From: Saccharomycopsis crataegensis
Taxonomy: Eukaryota > Ascomycota > Saccharomycetes > Ascoideales > Saccharomycopsidaceae
Assembly (NCBI RefSeq): GCF_037102585.1
Contig: NW_027043829.1
Span: forward strand, 2,666,001 to 2,730,000
Direction of reading: 5' to 3'
DNA: 64,000 nt
Notes under the pieces: model-generated
Told to the model about the DNA's origin: nothing
Databases searched by the model: none
The model's input: only the letters and a program-made list of their open reading frames with translations
Position numbers and translations under genes: made by a program
Part shown: piece by piece, positions 52,501 to 61,671 of the stretch
How positions within the stretch are numbered: the stretch's first letter is position 1
How the letters are laid out: each line of letters begins with the position of its first letter

Positions 52501-53925
52501 GTCGAGTTGCCGAAAGGAAGAAAGCCAATTACATGTCGTTGGGTCTTTGCAAAGAAAGATAACGGAGTCTTCAAGGGAAGACTTGTTGCTCGAGGATTCA
52601 CACAGGTGAAAGGTATTGACTACAATGAGACATTCTCACCTGTGGTGCGTTATGAATCTATCAGGTTGATGTTGAGTATCGCTGCCAAGAATGGAATGGC
52701 AGTTCATCAGATGGATGTTAAGACAGCTTTTCTCAATGGGTTTCTTCAAGAAGAATTATACATGACACAGCCGGAAGGGTATGTGGTTAAAGGAAGGGAA
52801 ACCAGTGTCTTGAGATTGAAGAAAAGCTTGTATGGTTTGAAACAGGCTCCCTTGGTGTGGAATGAAAGAATCCACAGTGTTTTGTCGTCGCTTGGTTTTG
52901 TCAGAAACGGTGCTGAATATTGTCTATATTCAAGGAAATCCGAAAAGTCTTTTGTGATGGTTGCGCTTTACGTTGATGATTTATTGATAACTGGTACCTC
53001 AGATTTTGCCATCAGGAAAGTGAAAAGTGAATTGATGAATGTCTTCAAGATGAAGGACTTGGGAATAGTCAGGAAATTTTTGGGTATCAACATCTCGCAA
53101 GATAATGGAGGTATTAACATGAGCTTGAAAGACTATATTGGCTCTATGTTAAAGGAATTTGGAATGGAGAATTGCAACCCAGATAAGACGCCTACTATTG
53201 CTGGTCAGGAGCTCACCTTGGTGGACAACAGTGCTGAGGATTGTGATGCCACAGCTTACAGATCTTTGGTTGGAAAATTATTGTTTGCTGCTAATACTGT
53301 TAGAAGCGATATCAGCTATATCGTCGGTGTTCTATCCAGATACCTCAAGGAACCAAAGGAGGTGCATTATAAGGCAGCAAAGAGAGTTTTAAGATACTTG
53401 AAAGGAACCAAAGATTTGGGAATAAGATATGAGGCTGGCAATAATGATAACGGTGAGCTTCTTGGATACTGTGATGCTGACTGGGCTGGAGATAAGTCAG
53501 ACAGAAAGTCTACTACTGGGTTTGTGTTCAAATATGCCAATGGTGCAATCACATGGAGATCTAAGAAGCAAGCTACTGTTGCTCTTTCTACGGCAGAGGC
53601 TGAATACATGTCACTAAGTGAAGGAGTCAAGGAAGCATTATGGCTAATGCAAGTGTTCAAGGAATTTGGGATCAATACTGGTCCAGTGAGGATGTTTGAT
53701 GATAACCAAGGGTGTATTGAGATGGCAAAGCATCCAGCTTTCCATCATCGCACCAAACACATTGACATCAGGACTCACTTTATCAGGGACCACATTGGAT
53801 CTGGCTCTATCAATTTGGAGTACTTGAGCACTGGTGTTATGATTGCTGATATGTTTACAAAAGGTCTTGCTGCCCCTCAATTCTTGGAGTTGAGAAGGCT
53901 CTGTGGTATGGAGACTTTGAATTGA
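49561..53925 (+). CDS. Element A gag-pol polyprotein (Ty5-like)
   Basis: 1,454 residues in one frame starting inside the LTR (MSFVTRVTKLQQ). Gag region to about 230; zinc knuckle CFNCGKPGHFKKDC (about 240-253); aspartic protease YFDSGASQHIL (about 295); integrase with HQRLGHPSM and CESCLTSKG zinc ligands, then VDGYSKF, TDNGGEF and AERMHR core blocks (about 420-600); Ser/acid-rich linker; RT with YVDDLLITGTS (about 1,140); RNase H with DADWAGDKSDRKSTTG (about 1,305). The protein would supply capsid, protease, integrase and RT. The frame is open throughout and the copy looks whole. Confidence 0.95.
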   Translation: MSFVTRVTKLQQVMSSNALTSFAADEKLKGSGNFYDWFTLISVKMKMKGLGLHAYLINGETGTDGLETANEVAQLIATMDEIISTAIFNSISGAALTKASEFDGTGRNLFMFLKYAYGTLTVTNAVGIISDLIDAKWLKSSNGNVENFIDAFNHFKNTVGKLDGNTVLCALFLSLGQKAGFNANLSREVMTAYESRNGRTIGNVDIGLVQDLTREIIGDKSVGSTSVEGLEPVFAFKKQYKCFNCGKPGHFKKDCKAPRKERMGGDLKNPSPSWYAFMGMHGRASRVYFDSGASQHILNDRKMFKTIGPFSGEISGIDGSSLEVQGIGSAVFKLRDNTSIEIKDAYYVPGSKANLISVSKATLNGARLLFEGNKVKMYPEKKVVAVKDPVMSDLYALHTSVDGVAFNSIDKSGLWHQRLGHPSMNIMNKFNLMFHLVKGKLYSEDSVQLCESCLTSKGVTRRPKSGKGAKPQQPLQLLHMDVCGPINYGSIDSSKYFLTIVDGYSKFVEVKCLKNKSECADRIIEFITYTETMFKSQGKEFTVGTIRTDNGGEFVTGKLHDFMRSKGIAHELTVPHHSYQNGVAERMHRTIQDKTRSLIIGASMPVQFWSEGVRTAVYLINRTPSRVINFHTPYGRWYGYKPGLDHLRCFGSLAYVVIPNSLRNGKFDATAKVGVMLGYDRDHCAYRIFDPAANKIIVATQVRFDESRYYYQDVKRVTDVDTEIAKVNSSGGMGFAGGVAPDPVISDPDLEDVASEISVDDERMVSYLDDSERESTVSSSKDVEMRIIDDDEDATGELIPSRMVSEEFKLVTATKRKRSSGSRPKKSTGLIKRNPFGILAEVEQESDTFSLDSEREIAIEKPQRKKYRNDSSSKELTSFVPNGSSNDNLVVSEIEPHVEQPSDCDEESELNDDAEGKLLEYKPVNYVASCFMAGEAAALAGGSDVPGNYKEAMKSNESAEWKRACDEEIAAHKENSTYELVELPKGRKPITCRWVFAKKDNGVFKGRLVARGFTQVKGIDYNETFSPVVRYESIRLMLSIAAKNGMAVHQMDVKTAFLNGFLQEELYMTQPEGYVVKGRETSVLRLKKSLYGLKQAPLVWNERIHSVLSSLGFVRNGAEYCLYSRKSEKSFVMVALYVDDLLITGTSDFAIRKVKSELMNVFKMKDLGIVRKFLGINISQDNGGINMSLKDYIGSMLKEFGMENCNPDKTPTIAGQELTLVDNSAEDCDATAYRSLVGKLLFAANTVRSDISYIVGVLSRYLKEPKEVHYKAAKRVLRYLKGTKDLGIRYEAGNNDNGELLGYCDADWAGDKSDRKSTTGFVFKYANGAITWRSKKQATVALSTAEAEYMSLSEGVKEALWLMQVFKEFGINTGPVRMFDDNQGCIEMAKHPAFHHRTKHIDIRTHFIRDHIGSGSINLEYLSTGVMIADMFTKGLAAPQFLELRRLCGMETLN

Positions 53926-53932
53926 GAGAGGG

Positions 53933-54309
53933 TGTTGAGTTGGCAATCCAAAGTTATGTGGTTAGTCATTGTTCATGGAACCTTCTAGAACTCATGGAAC
54001 CTTCTAGAACTTATGGAACCTTCTAGAATTCCATGGAACATTCTAGAACTCATGGAACCTTCTAGAATTCCATGGAACATTCTAGAACTCATGGAACCTT
54101 CTAGAATTCCATGGAACATTCTAGAGCTTATGGAACCTTCTAGAACCCATTGAGATTAATATAAATATGGGCCATGCCCCCATAGTCTGAGTTTGTCCTT
54201 TATATAATTTAGATAGTTAACAAGTAAAACAAGTATAACAAGGGAATAAATATTATTGAATATTATTGTTATCAATGTCTTTTGTAACTAGAGTTACAAA
54301 ACTACAACA
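53933..54309 (+). repeat. Element A 3' LTR
   Basis: 377 bp, the same as the 5' LTR except for one base fewer in a C-run. Contains the second copy of the nine-unit heat-shock-element array (53,975-54,148). Confidence 0.95.
53975..54148 (+). promoter_or_regulatory. Nine-unit heat-shock-element array in element A 3' LTR
   Basis: Same 174 bases as in the 5' LTR. From this LTR transcription would read rightwards into the gag side of element B on its antisense strand. Confidence 0.8.
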
Positions 54310-57200
54310 CTTCGTCACAAGCGCGCTTCCATTCCACTCTTTCATCGCTCTTCATAGCTTCCTTGTAGTTTCCAGGAACATCAGTTCCTCCAGATATAGC
54401 GTCAGCTTCACCAGCCATGAAGCATGTAGCAACGTAATTCACAGGTTTGTATTCTAACAACTTGCTTTTGGTATCATCATTCAGTTCTGATTCTTCATCA
54501 CAATCACTTGGCTCTTCAATATGAGGCTCAATTTTCGAAACCACCAAGTCATCATTGCTACTGCCATTTGGAACAAACGAAGTCAACTCTTCTGAATTTC
54601 TTGTATTCCTGAACTTCTTTCTTTGTGGTTTCTCAGTAACACTTTCCCTCTCTGAATCTGAGCTGAATGTGTCAGGCTGTTCTTCTATTTCAGCCAAAAT
54701 ACCAAATGGGTTTCTCTTAATTATACCCCTGCTTTCCTTGACTCTAGAACCTGATGACCTTTTTCTTTTCGTAGCAGTAACCAACTTAAAAACATCATCA
54801 TCAATTCTTGAAGGTATCAATTGTCCATTACCATAATCCTCGGTTTCCACAATGGACATTTCAATGTCTTTATCAGGTGCATCACTTTCAGATACCATGC
54901 TTGCATCATCAACTGAGATTTGGGACGTAGTTTCATCATCATGGTATGCAGAGCCATTTCTACTACCAACATCAACATCAACCAAATCATCATTCATAAT
55001 AATTGGAGCAGCAGATATTCCACCAATGATACCTCCCCCTCCTCCGCCAGAAATTCCAATCCTTTCTTCTGGTGCAGCAGTGGAGGACTTCTTTCCATCT
55101 TGAAAATAATATCTTGACTCATCGAAGTTCACTTGGGCAGCCGTAACAACTCTATTTGCTTCGGGATCAAACATCCTATAAGCACACCGATTTCTATCAT
55201 ACCCAAGCATAACACACATTTTCGAAGTAGCACCAAGTTTCCCATATCTCAATTTATGGGGAACAACAACATATCCAATACAACCAAAACAACGAAGATG
55301 ATCAAGTCCTGGATTATAACCAAACCAACGACGATACGGAGTCTGAAAACCAATCACTCGGGATGGTGTTCTGTTGGTCAAATAAGCAGCAGTACGAACT
55401 GCCTCTGGCCAAAATTGCGCAGGCATGGATGCCCCAATCATCAAAGATCTTGTTTTATCTTGAATGGTCCGATTCATTCTTTCAGCAACACCATTCTGAT
55501 AACTATGGTGTGGCACCGTCAACTCATGAGCAATTCCTTTTCGTCGCAAGAACGCGTGCAATTGGCCTGTGATGAATTCTCCACCATTATCAGTTCTTAT
55601 GGTTCCAACTCTAAAGTCTTTTCCTTGTGACTTGAACATTGTCTCAGAGTAGTTTATGAAGTCAATAATCTGAGCCGTGCACTCGGACTTTTGAGTTAAG
55701 CATCGAGTTTCCACATACTTGGCATATCCATCTACTATCGTAAGAAAGTAGGCACTCGAATCAATCGAGCCATAGCTAAAAGGACCACAAACATCCATAT
55801 GCAACAATTCCAATGGTCTCTTAGGTTTAGAACCATGACCCAACTTTGGTTTTTGGACTGTTCCTTTAGCAGCAAGGCAACAGTCGCATCGAATAACAGC
55901 ATTGTCACCCAAGATTTTCCCTTTAACAAGCTTAAACATTTTGTTAGCTTTCTGTAAAATATTAGCACTTGGGTGTCCGAGTCTTTGGTGCCAGAGACCA
56001 CCCTTATCAATACTGTTAAAAGCAACACCATTAGCATCAGTAGATAATCTGTAAAGCCCATTCATCAGAGGATCCTTGGTACCAATAACCTTCATTTCCG
56101 GATACATTTTCACTTTGTTTCCTTCAAACAATAATTTCGCACCATTCAGAGTAGCCTTGGAAACTGAAATCAAGTTGGCTTTTGAGTCTGGAACATAATA
56201 AGCATCTTTGATTTCAATATTGGTATTATCACGTAATTTGAACTCCGCAGACCCAATACCTGCAACAGCAACACCACCGCCATCAATCCCGGAGATCTCT
56301 CCTCCAAACGGTCTGATCGTCTTGAACAAGCTCTTATTGTTTAAGATATGTTGCGAGGCACCTGAATCAAAATACACCCTGGAGTTGTTACCATGCATTC
56401 CCATAAATGCATACCACGATGGTGACGGATTCCTACCATCGCCAATTAATTTCTCTCTCTTAGGAGCCTTGCAATCTCTTCTGAAATGTCCAGGCTTTCC
56501 ACAATTGAAACATCTATATTGTTTCTTAACTGCAAACACCGGCTCAGTGTTATCAACATTAGCAGACCCAATAGATTTATCTCCAATAATCTCTCTTGTT
56601 AAATCTTGAACAAGACCGAGATCAACATTACCAACTGTTCTGCCGTTTCTAGATTCATACGCAGTCATGACTTCTCTAGAAAGGCTGTTACCAAATCCAG
56701 CCTTTTGACCTAAGCCCAAAAATAACGCACAAAGGACCGTGGTTCCGTCCATCTTACCAACCGTGTTTTTAAAATGATTAAAAGCATCAATAAAGTGTTC
56801 CACTTTTCCTTCTTTAGTTTTCAACCATTTGTTGTCCATTAAATCACAAATAATTCCCACAGCATTGGTAACAGTCAAAGTACCATAGGCCTCCTTGAGA
56901 AACATAAACAAGTTTCTGCCAGTACCATCGAATTCCGAGGCCTTAGTTAACGCAGCGCCTGTGATACTATTGAAAACAACTGTAGAAATAATTTCATCCA
57001 TAGCAGCAACCAATTGCGCAACTTCGTTGAGGTCTTCCAGACCATCAGTTCCAGTTTCCCCATTGATCAAATAAGCATATAACCCAAGACCTTTCATCTT
57101 CATCTTGACACTGATCAATGTGAACCAATCATAGAAGTTTGATGAACCTTTCAACTTTTCATCAGCAGCAAACGAAGTAAGAGCATTTGAACTCATAACC
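54310..57200 (-). mobile_element. Element B body, right part: gag, protease, integrase
   Basis: Minus-strand frame from the LTR start codon (57,235) to the border with element A. Has the Gag region, a CFNCGKPGHFRRDC knuckle, protease YFDSGASQHIL, and integrase blocks HQRLGHPSA, CDCCLAAKG, VDGYAKY, TDNGGEF, then a Ser/acid-rich linker. Closely similar to element F, less so to element A. The copy looks whole apart from the insertion. Confidence 0.92.
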
Positions 57201-57602
57201 TGTTGTAGTTTTGTAACCCTAGTTACAGTAGTCATTACCAATAACAAATACTATCAAACTATCCTTGTTATTATTCTTATTCTTCTTAACTAACTAACTA
57301 TTTAAATAACAAAATATAAACTCAAACTATGGGGAGAGGCCCCATATTTATAATAAGACCAATATATATGATTTGTAATCATACATCCATCTAGAACATT
57401 CTAGATGATTAATCATATGCACAATGACTAATTATTAGGCTGAGTCATAATCACATGCAGATTATATATTGCTCAGCCATGGTAAATAAACCGTCTTATC
57501 CGAGACTCGAACCCAGGATCTATTCAACACATTGATACTCGTGTTAACCGTTGAGCCATCTGTACAAAACCCAATATATGACTTTGGATTGTCAACTCAA
57601 CA
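57201..57602 (-). repeat. Element B 5' LTR (tRNA-like type)
   Basis: 402 bp, three differences from the 3' LTR, all inside the tRNA-like segment (57,493-57,565). After the LTR on the minus strand comes GGTTATGAG, the half-tRNA primer site. Confidence 0.95.
57493..57565 (-). other. tRNA-like segment in element B 5' LTR
   Basis: 73 bases. A box perfect; B box GGTTCGAGTCT (10 of 11); T arm CTGGG-TTCGAGT-CTCGG keeps five pairs through two G-T wobbles. Confidence 0.7.
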
Positions 57603-58012
57603 GTTTCTCACGATAAAACTCATCTTATACTTGTCATTCCAATTAAGTGGCATCTGGTGTTCTGCATACTGGAAGAAGTCATGCAATGCCATGGGAGTGC
57701 GGGCAAGCATCCCTGTACTAAACGGCTTTCCGTTAAACTTGACCTCCATAGGGTCTAACACGCGACCGGCCTTCTCTTTACCGTGAAGCATTTCAACGAG
57801 CTCCATGAGCAACAGACGATTAGAATCGTCCAACGGTCCACCCGGCATACTCATCTCGTTTTCTTCGCCTGAATAATTATCTTCTTCGTCTGAGCTAGGG
57901 CTTAAACCAAATACAGTCATACACTAGGATAACCAAGCTATGCTATTAAACGACAACAGAAGTTTATAATCAGTGGAGTCTGTAAAACTAAAAACCTAGT
58001 GGTGCTACCAAT
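57603..58012 (-). mobile_element. Element C leader and gag start
   Basis: Minus strand. From the LTR edge (58,012): primer-binding site TGGTAGCACC, about 90 bases of leader, then the gag ATG at 57,920 (MTVFGLSPSSDEEDNYSG, acidic) running to the border with element B at 57,602. The B target duplication GTTTC lies here. Confidence 0.85.
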
Positions 58013-58217
58013 TGTTATATTACGATGCGACTATACTAGATGTAGTTAGTCACGGGTTAGGATTGATTTAGTAATTACTCTCTGAAGAACCAGAGATCAT
58101 ATATATTGAAAACTTTTCATAATCGACGACTATAATTATATACTAACGGTTATGAGCTTATGGTTATGAGCACGTGTATCATTGCCTATAACCAATAGCT
58201 CAAACCATACTACAACA
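58013..58217 (-). repeat. Element C 5' LTR, complete (205 bp)
   Basis: TGTTGTAG...ATATAACA on the minus strand. The only complete LTR of C in the window. Contains a GGTTATGAG-type word pair and CACGTG (about 58,171). It is followed at 58,218 by TTAT and then an LTR of another family. Confidence 0.88.
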
Positions 58218-58221
58218 TTAT

Positions 58222-58539
58222 TGTTGTTATATTATGGGATCATGGTTAGGTTGTGTCCTGGTTACCATCGGTATGGTACCATACGGAACCCATGATCGGT
58301 ATTACCTTATCAAGGTATCACCTTATGTTCCACCCCTTATCTTTTAGTCCTTTATTCCGGGAAGGGGTCCAACACCCCATTATTAGTTTTAATCATTTTA
58401 TTTATATAAGGATTCAACATTCCTTTGGTTTAGACCTTTATTTAGTTTAGGAAGGACAAGTCTCTTTGGATATAAAATACTGCCTGTAATCTCCGCTTGA
58501 TTCCAGAATCTAGTGTGCCCTTGCACACTGATTGTAACA
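58222..58539 (+). mobile_element. Element D: LTR of an unassigned family
   Basis: 318 bp from TGTTGTTATATTATGGG to TTGTAACA, with a GGATATAAAATAC TATA box near 58,469. The first 40 bases recur at 58,542-58,581 (a few differences), so two LTRs of the family stand head to tail, the second cut short by LINE 3. No internal D sequence is seen. Orientation is inferred from the TATA box. Confidence 0.65.
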
Positions 58540-58541
58540 GT

Positions 58542-58581
58542 TGTTGTTATATTATGGGATCATCGTTAGGTTGAGTCCAGG
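58542..58581 (+). repeat. Second element D LTR, first 40 bp only
   Basis: TGTTGTTATATTATGGGATC and 20 more bases matching 58,222-58,261 with three differences, then the A/T-rich start of LINE 3. Confidence 0.65.
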
Positions 58582-59528
58582 TATATATATAAAAAAACCT
58601 ATAAAAGTTTAAAATGAGTATTAATAATACCAAAAGAATTCCAAAGCCTTCCAACTACTCCACTGATCCAACAAATGATCCTCCTTCTCAAGAAACCCTG
58701 GTTTCTTCTGATATTATCGTTGACTTAGATCATGCAAATCCCAACGCAACCGATCAAAACAATGTAAACAAACACGGAAATGAACCACATTCAGACGAAG
58801 AAATCACTGAGGAAGATGACAATACTTTTTTAAGTACTGCTGAAACCTTTGCAACCCCATCTAATACCATAAATGAGGCCTCTAATGCTGATTCTGATGT
58901 TGATATTGCCCACCGCCCAGCCCCGGAAATTAATGTTTCTCCAGTTGATTGCGATCGCAATCTTGACAGTGCAGGTGACACTAGCGTCGACATGCATATG
59001 TCAAATCAAGCCACCATTGAATCTCAAGGAGATTCACAACCTTCTGTCTCTATTGATTTTGTTACTGAAAACTCTGAAAACCAAAAAAAAATTGAAAACA
59101 ACAAAACCCAAAAAAACTCTGAAAACCAAAAAACCCCAAAAAAAACTAACCCAGCCCCAGTTGCTGCTTTCAGCAGATCCTACGCCCAAATCGCCTCGGG
59201 CTCTAAAGGCGCATCCCAACAGGGGACCCTGATTATGAACACCACCTCTACTTTTCAAAATGTTTTAGCCAAATTCGAAAGAGTTTTTAAATGGGCTAAA
59301 TATCTCAAATCAATCAAGTTCGAACACCAAGATGTCCTTGAATATGCCATTAAGGAAAAGGGCATGAGGGGATCACTTTTCGGATTTGACACACAAAAAG
59401 TGGAAAATGTTGAAGAGAAATATCAAGAATTTGTCAAAATCTACACCATTGAAAAGTTTTTCAAATTTTATACAAATTCCCATTTAATTAATGAATTCTC
59501 AAGATTGAAACAATCTAATATTGCAGAG
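58582..59528 (+). mobile_element. LINE 3: L1/Zorro-like copy, interrupted by element E
   Basis: About 32 bases of A/T-rich leader (similar to the end of the LINE 2 leader: AAAAAAACCTA..AAAA) and then ORF1. Copia element E interrupts it at 59,529; the rest would lie beyond the window. Confidence 0.8.
58614..59528 (+). pseudogene. LINE 3 ORF1, interrupted
   Basis: About 305 codons, starting MSINNTKRIPKPSNYSTDP, then an acidic region, Lys/Asn/Gln-rich stretch, AFSRSYAQIASGSKGAS and the Gag-like core (FQNVLAKFERVFKWAKYLK, DVLEYAIKEKG). Unlike LINE 1 it keeps one frame across the A-rich stretch, and it lacks the VSVPS array of LINE 2. It is cut by the LTR of element E before the zinc knuckles. 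Confidence 0.8.
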
Positions 59529-59966
59529 TGTTGAAGTTTTGTAACCCTAGTTACAGTAGTCATTACCAATAACAAATACTATCAAACTATCCTTGTTATT
59601 ATTCTTATTCTTCTTAACTAACTAACTATTTAAATAACAAAATATAAACTTAAACTATGGGGAGAGGCCCCATATTTATAATAAGACCAATATATATGAT
59701 AAGACCAATATATATGATAAGACCAATATATATGATTTGTAATCATACATCCATCTAGAACATTCTAGATGATTAATCATATGCACAATGACTAATTATT
59801 AGGCTGAGTCATAATCACATGCAGATTATATATTGCTCAGCCATGGTAAATAAACCGTCTTATCCGAGACTCGAACTCGGGATCTATTCAACACATTGAT
59901 ACCCGTGTTAACCGTTGAGCCATCTGTACAAAACCCAATATATGACTTTGGATTGTCAACTCAACA
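59529..59966 (-). repeat. Element E 3' LTR
   Basis: B-type LTR with an 18-base triplication (ATAAGACCAATATATATG, about 59,680-59,735) next to the TATA region. The tRNA-like segment is at 59,857-59,929. Confidence 0.92.
59857..59929 (-). other. tRNA-like segment in element E LTR
   Basis: Identical in the promoter-box parts to the copy at 47,633-47,705: perfect A box, T arm CCGAG-TTCGAGT-CTCGG. Confidence 0.7.
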
Positions 59967-61269
59967 CCCTCTCTCAATTCAAAGTCACCATACCACAAAG
60001 CTTTCTTAGCTCTATGAATTGAGGAGCAGCAAGACCTTTAGTGAACATGTCAGCAACCATGATTCCAGTATTAAGGTATTGCAAATCAATTGTCCCAGAT
60101 CCAATGTGATCCCTGATGAAATGAGTCCTGATATCAATATGTTTGGTACGGTGATGGAAAGCTGGATGTTTGGCCATTTCAATACACCCCTGGTTATCAT
60201 CATAAATCTTCACTGCACCAGTGTTAAGACCAAACTGTTCAAAGACCTGTTTCAACCACAATGCCTCTTTCACACCTTCGCTAAGAGACATATATTCTGC
60301 TTCAGCTGTAGAAAGAGCAACCGTTGCTTGTTTCTTGGACCTCCATGTTATTGCACCATTGGCATACTTGAACACAAACCCAGTAGTAGACTTTCTGTCT
60401 GACTTATCTCCAGCCCAGTCAGCATCACAATATCCAACTAGTTCACCATCTCCTTTATCTCCAGCCTCATATCTTATACCTAATTCTTTTGTACCTTTCA
60501 AATATCTCAACACTCTTTTAGCTGCCTTGTAATGGACCTCCTTTGGCTCCTTGAGATATCTTGATAAAACACCGACGATATAACTAATATCGCTCCTAAC
60601 AGTATTGGCAGCAAACAACAATTTTCCAACTAAAGATCTATAGGCTGTAGCATCACATGTTTCAGCATTGGCATCCACCAACGTAAGTTCTTGGCCAGAA
60701 ATTGTAGGCGTCTTATCGTGGTTGCAATTCTCCATTCCAAATTCCTTCAACATGGAACCAATGTAGTCCTTCAAACTCATGTTGATACCACCATCATCTT
60801 GAGAAATATTCATGCCTAAAAATTTCTTGACAACTCCCAAGTCTTTCATCTTGAAAACATTCATCAATTCAGATTTGACTTTTCCAATAGCAAAATCTGA
60901 GGTACCAGCTATCAATAAGTCGTCAACATAGAGGGCAACCATCACAAATGACTTTTCAGACTTTCTTGAGTACAAACAATATTCAGCACCGTTTCTAACA
61001 TAACCAAGAGATGACAATACACTGTGGATTCTTTCATTCCACACTAACGGGGCTTGTTTTAATCCATACAAGCTTTTCTTCAACCTCAAGACGCTGGTTT
61101 CTTTTCCCTTAACCACATACCCTTCTGGCTGAGTCATGTATAATTCTTCTTGAAGGAAACTATTGAGGAACGCAGTTTTAACATCCATCTGATGAACTGC
61201 CATTCCATTCTTGGCAGCGATACTCAACATCAACCTGATAGATTCATAACGTACTACAGGTGAAAAGGT

Positions 61270-61671
61270 TGTTGAGTTGACAATCCAAAGTCATATATTG
61301 GGTTTTGTACAGATGGCTCAACGGTTAACACGGGTATCAATGTGTTGAATAGATCCCGGGTTCGAGTCTCGGATAAGACGGTTTATTTACCATGGCTGAG
61401 CAATATATAATCTGCATGTGATTATGACTCAGCCTAATAATTAGTCATTGTGCATATGATTAATCATCTAGAATGTTCTAGATGGATGTATGATTACAAA
61501 TCATATATATTGGTCTTATTATAAATATGGGGCCTCTCCCCATAGTTTGAGTTTATATTTTGTTATTTAAATAGTTAGTTAGTCAAGAAGAATAAGAATA
61601 ATAACAAGGATAGTTTGATAGTATTTGTTATTGGTAATGACTACTGTAACTAGGGTTACAAAACTTCAACA
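61270..61671 (+). repeat. Element F 5' LTR (tRNA-like type)
   Basis: 402 bp, TGTTGAGTTGAC...CTTCAACA. Same layout as element B LTRs: tRNA-like segment, CATCTAGAATGTTCTAGATG palindrome (61,465-61,484), TATAAATATGGGG, start codon at 61,637. Confidence 0.95.
61307..61379 (+). other. tRNA-like segment in element F LTR
   Basis: 73 bases. A box TGGCTCAACGG (perfect), B box GGTTCGAGTCT (10 of 11), T arm CCGGG-TTCGAGT-CTCGG. Other arms do not pair. Confidence 0.7.

Larger units (their letters stand above)
49218..54309 (+). mobile_element. Element A: complete Ty1/copia (Ty5-like) with heat-shock-element LTR
   Basis: 5,092 bp, plus strand. LTRs 49,218-49,595 (378 bp) and 53,933-54,309 (377 bp) differ only by one C in a C-run, so it is a very young copy that looks whole. 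A CTTCG target duplication (49,213-49,217 and 54,310-54,314) places it inside the pol region of element B. Single gag-pol frame, order Gag-protease-integrase-RT-RNase H. The primer-binding site GGTTATGAG (49,596-49,604) matches the initiator tRNA-Met anticodon stem-loop, the half-tRNA priming typical of Ty5 and copia. The polypurine tract is GAGAGAGGG (53,924-53,932). The LTR has no tRNA-like segment but an array of heat-shock-element modules. Confidence 0.95.
47341..57602 (-). mobile_element. Element B: Ty1/copia (Ty5-like), split by element A
   Basis: Minus-strand element with 402-bp LTRs at both ends (47,341-47,742 and 57,201-57,602), flanked by a GTTTC duplication (before 47,341 and after 57,602) inside the gag of element C. 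The LTRs differ at three positions, all inside their tRNA-like segment, so the insertion is recent. The single gag-pol frame starts in the LTR (57,235) and appears open up to the point where element A interrupts it. Integrase precedes RT, the copia order. The first codons overlap a primer-binding site matching the initiator tRNA-Met anticodon arm. Confidence 0.92.
35621..58217 (-). mobile_element. Element C: Ty3/gypsy retrotransposon, split by nested insertions
   Basis: Minus-strand element. Its parts in the window are: left (3') LTR in two pieces, 35,621-35,667 and 43,093-43,173; body 43,174-47,340; body 57,603-58,012; right (5') LTR 58,013-58,217. Between the LTR pieces lie two LINEs; within the body lies copia element B. 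The coding order protease, RT, RNase H, integrase defines the Ty3/gypsy family. The comparable 128 LTR bases differ at one position, so the element is young. Apart from insertions and the LTR loss, its frame is open. A primer-binding site TGGTAGCACC (58,001-58,010, minus) fits initiator tRNA-Met, and a G-run polypurine tract precedes the 3' LTR. It begins 12 bases upstream of a tRNA gene, as Ty3 does. Confidence 0.85.
59529..61269 (-). mobile_element. Element E: Ty1/copia (B type), cut by element F
   Basis: Minus strand. 3' LTR 59,529-59,966 (438 bp; longer than 402 because an 18-base unit is present three times), then RT and RNase H (frame 59,974-61,233 and on to the border) very similar to element B. 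Element F interrupts it at 61,270; the 5' half should lie beyond the window. It sits in the ORF1 of LINE 3; the left flank is CAGAG. Confidence 0.9.
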
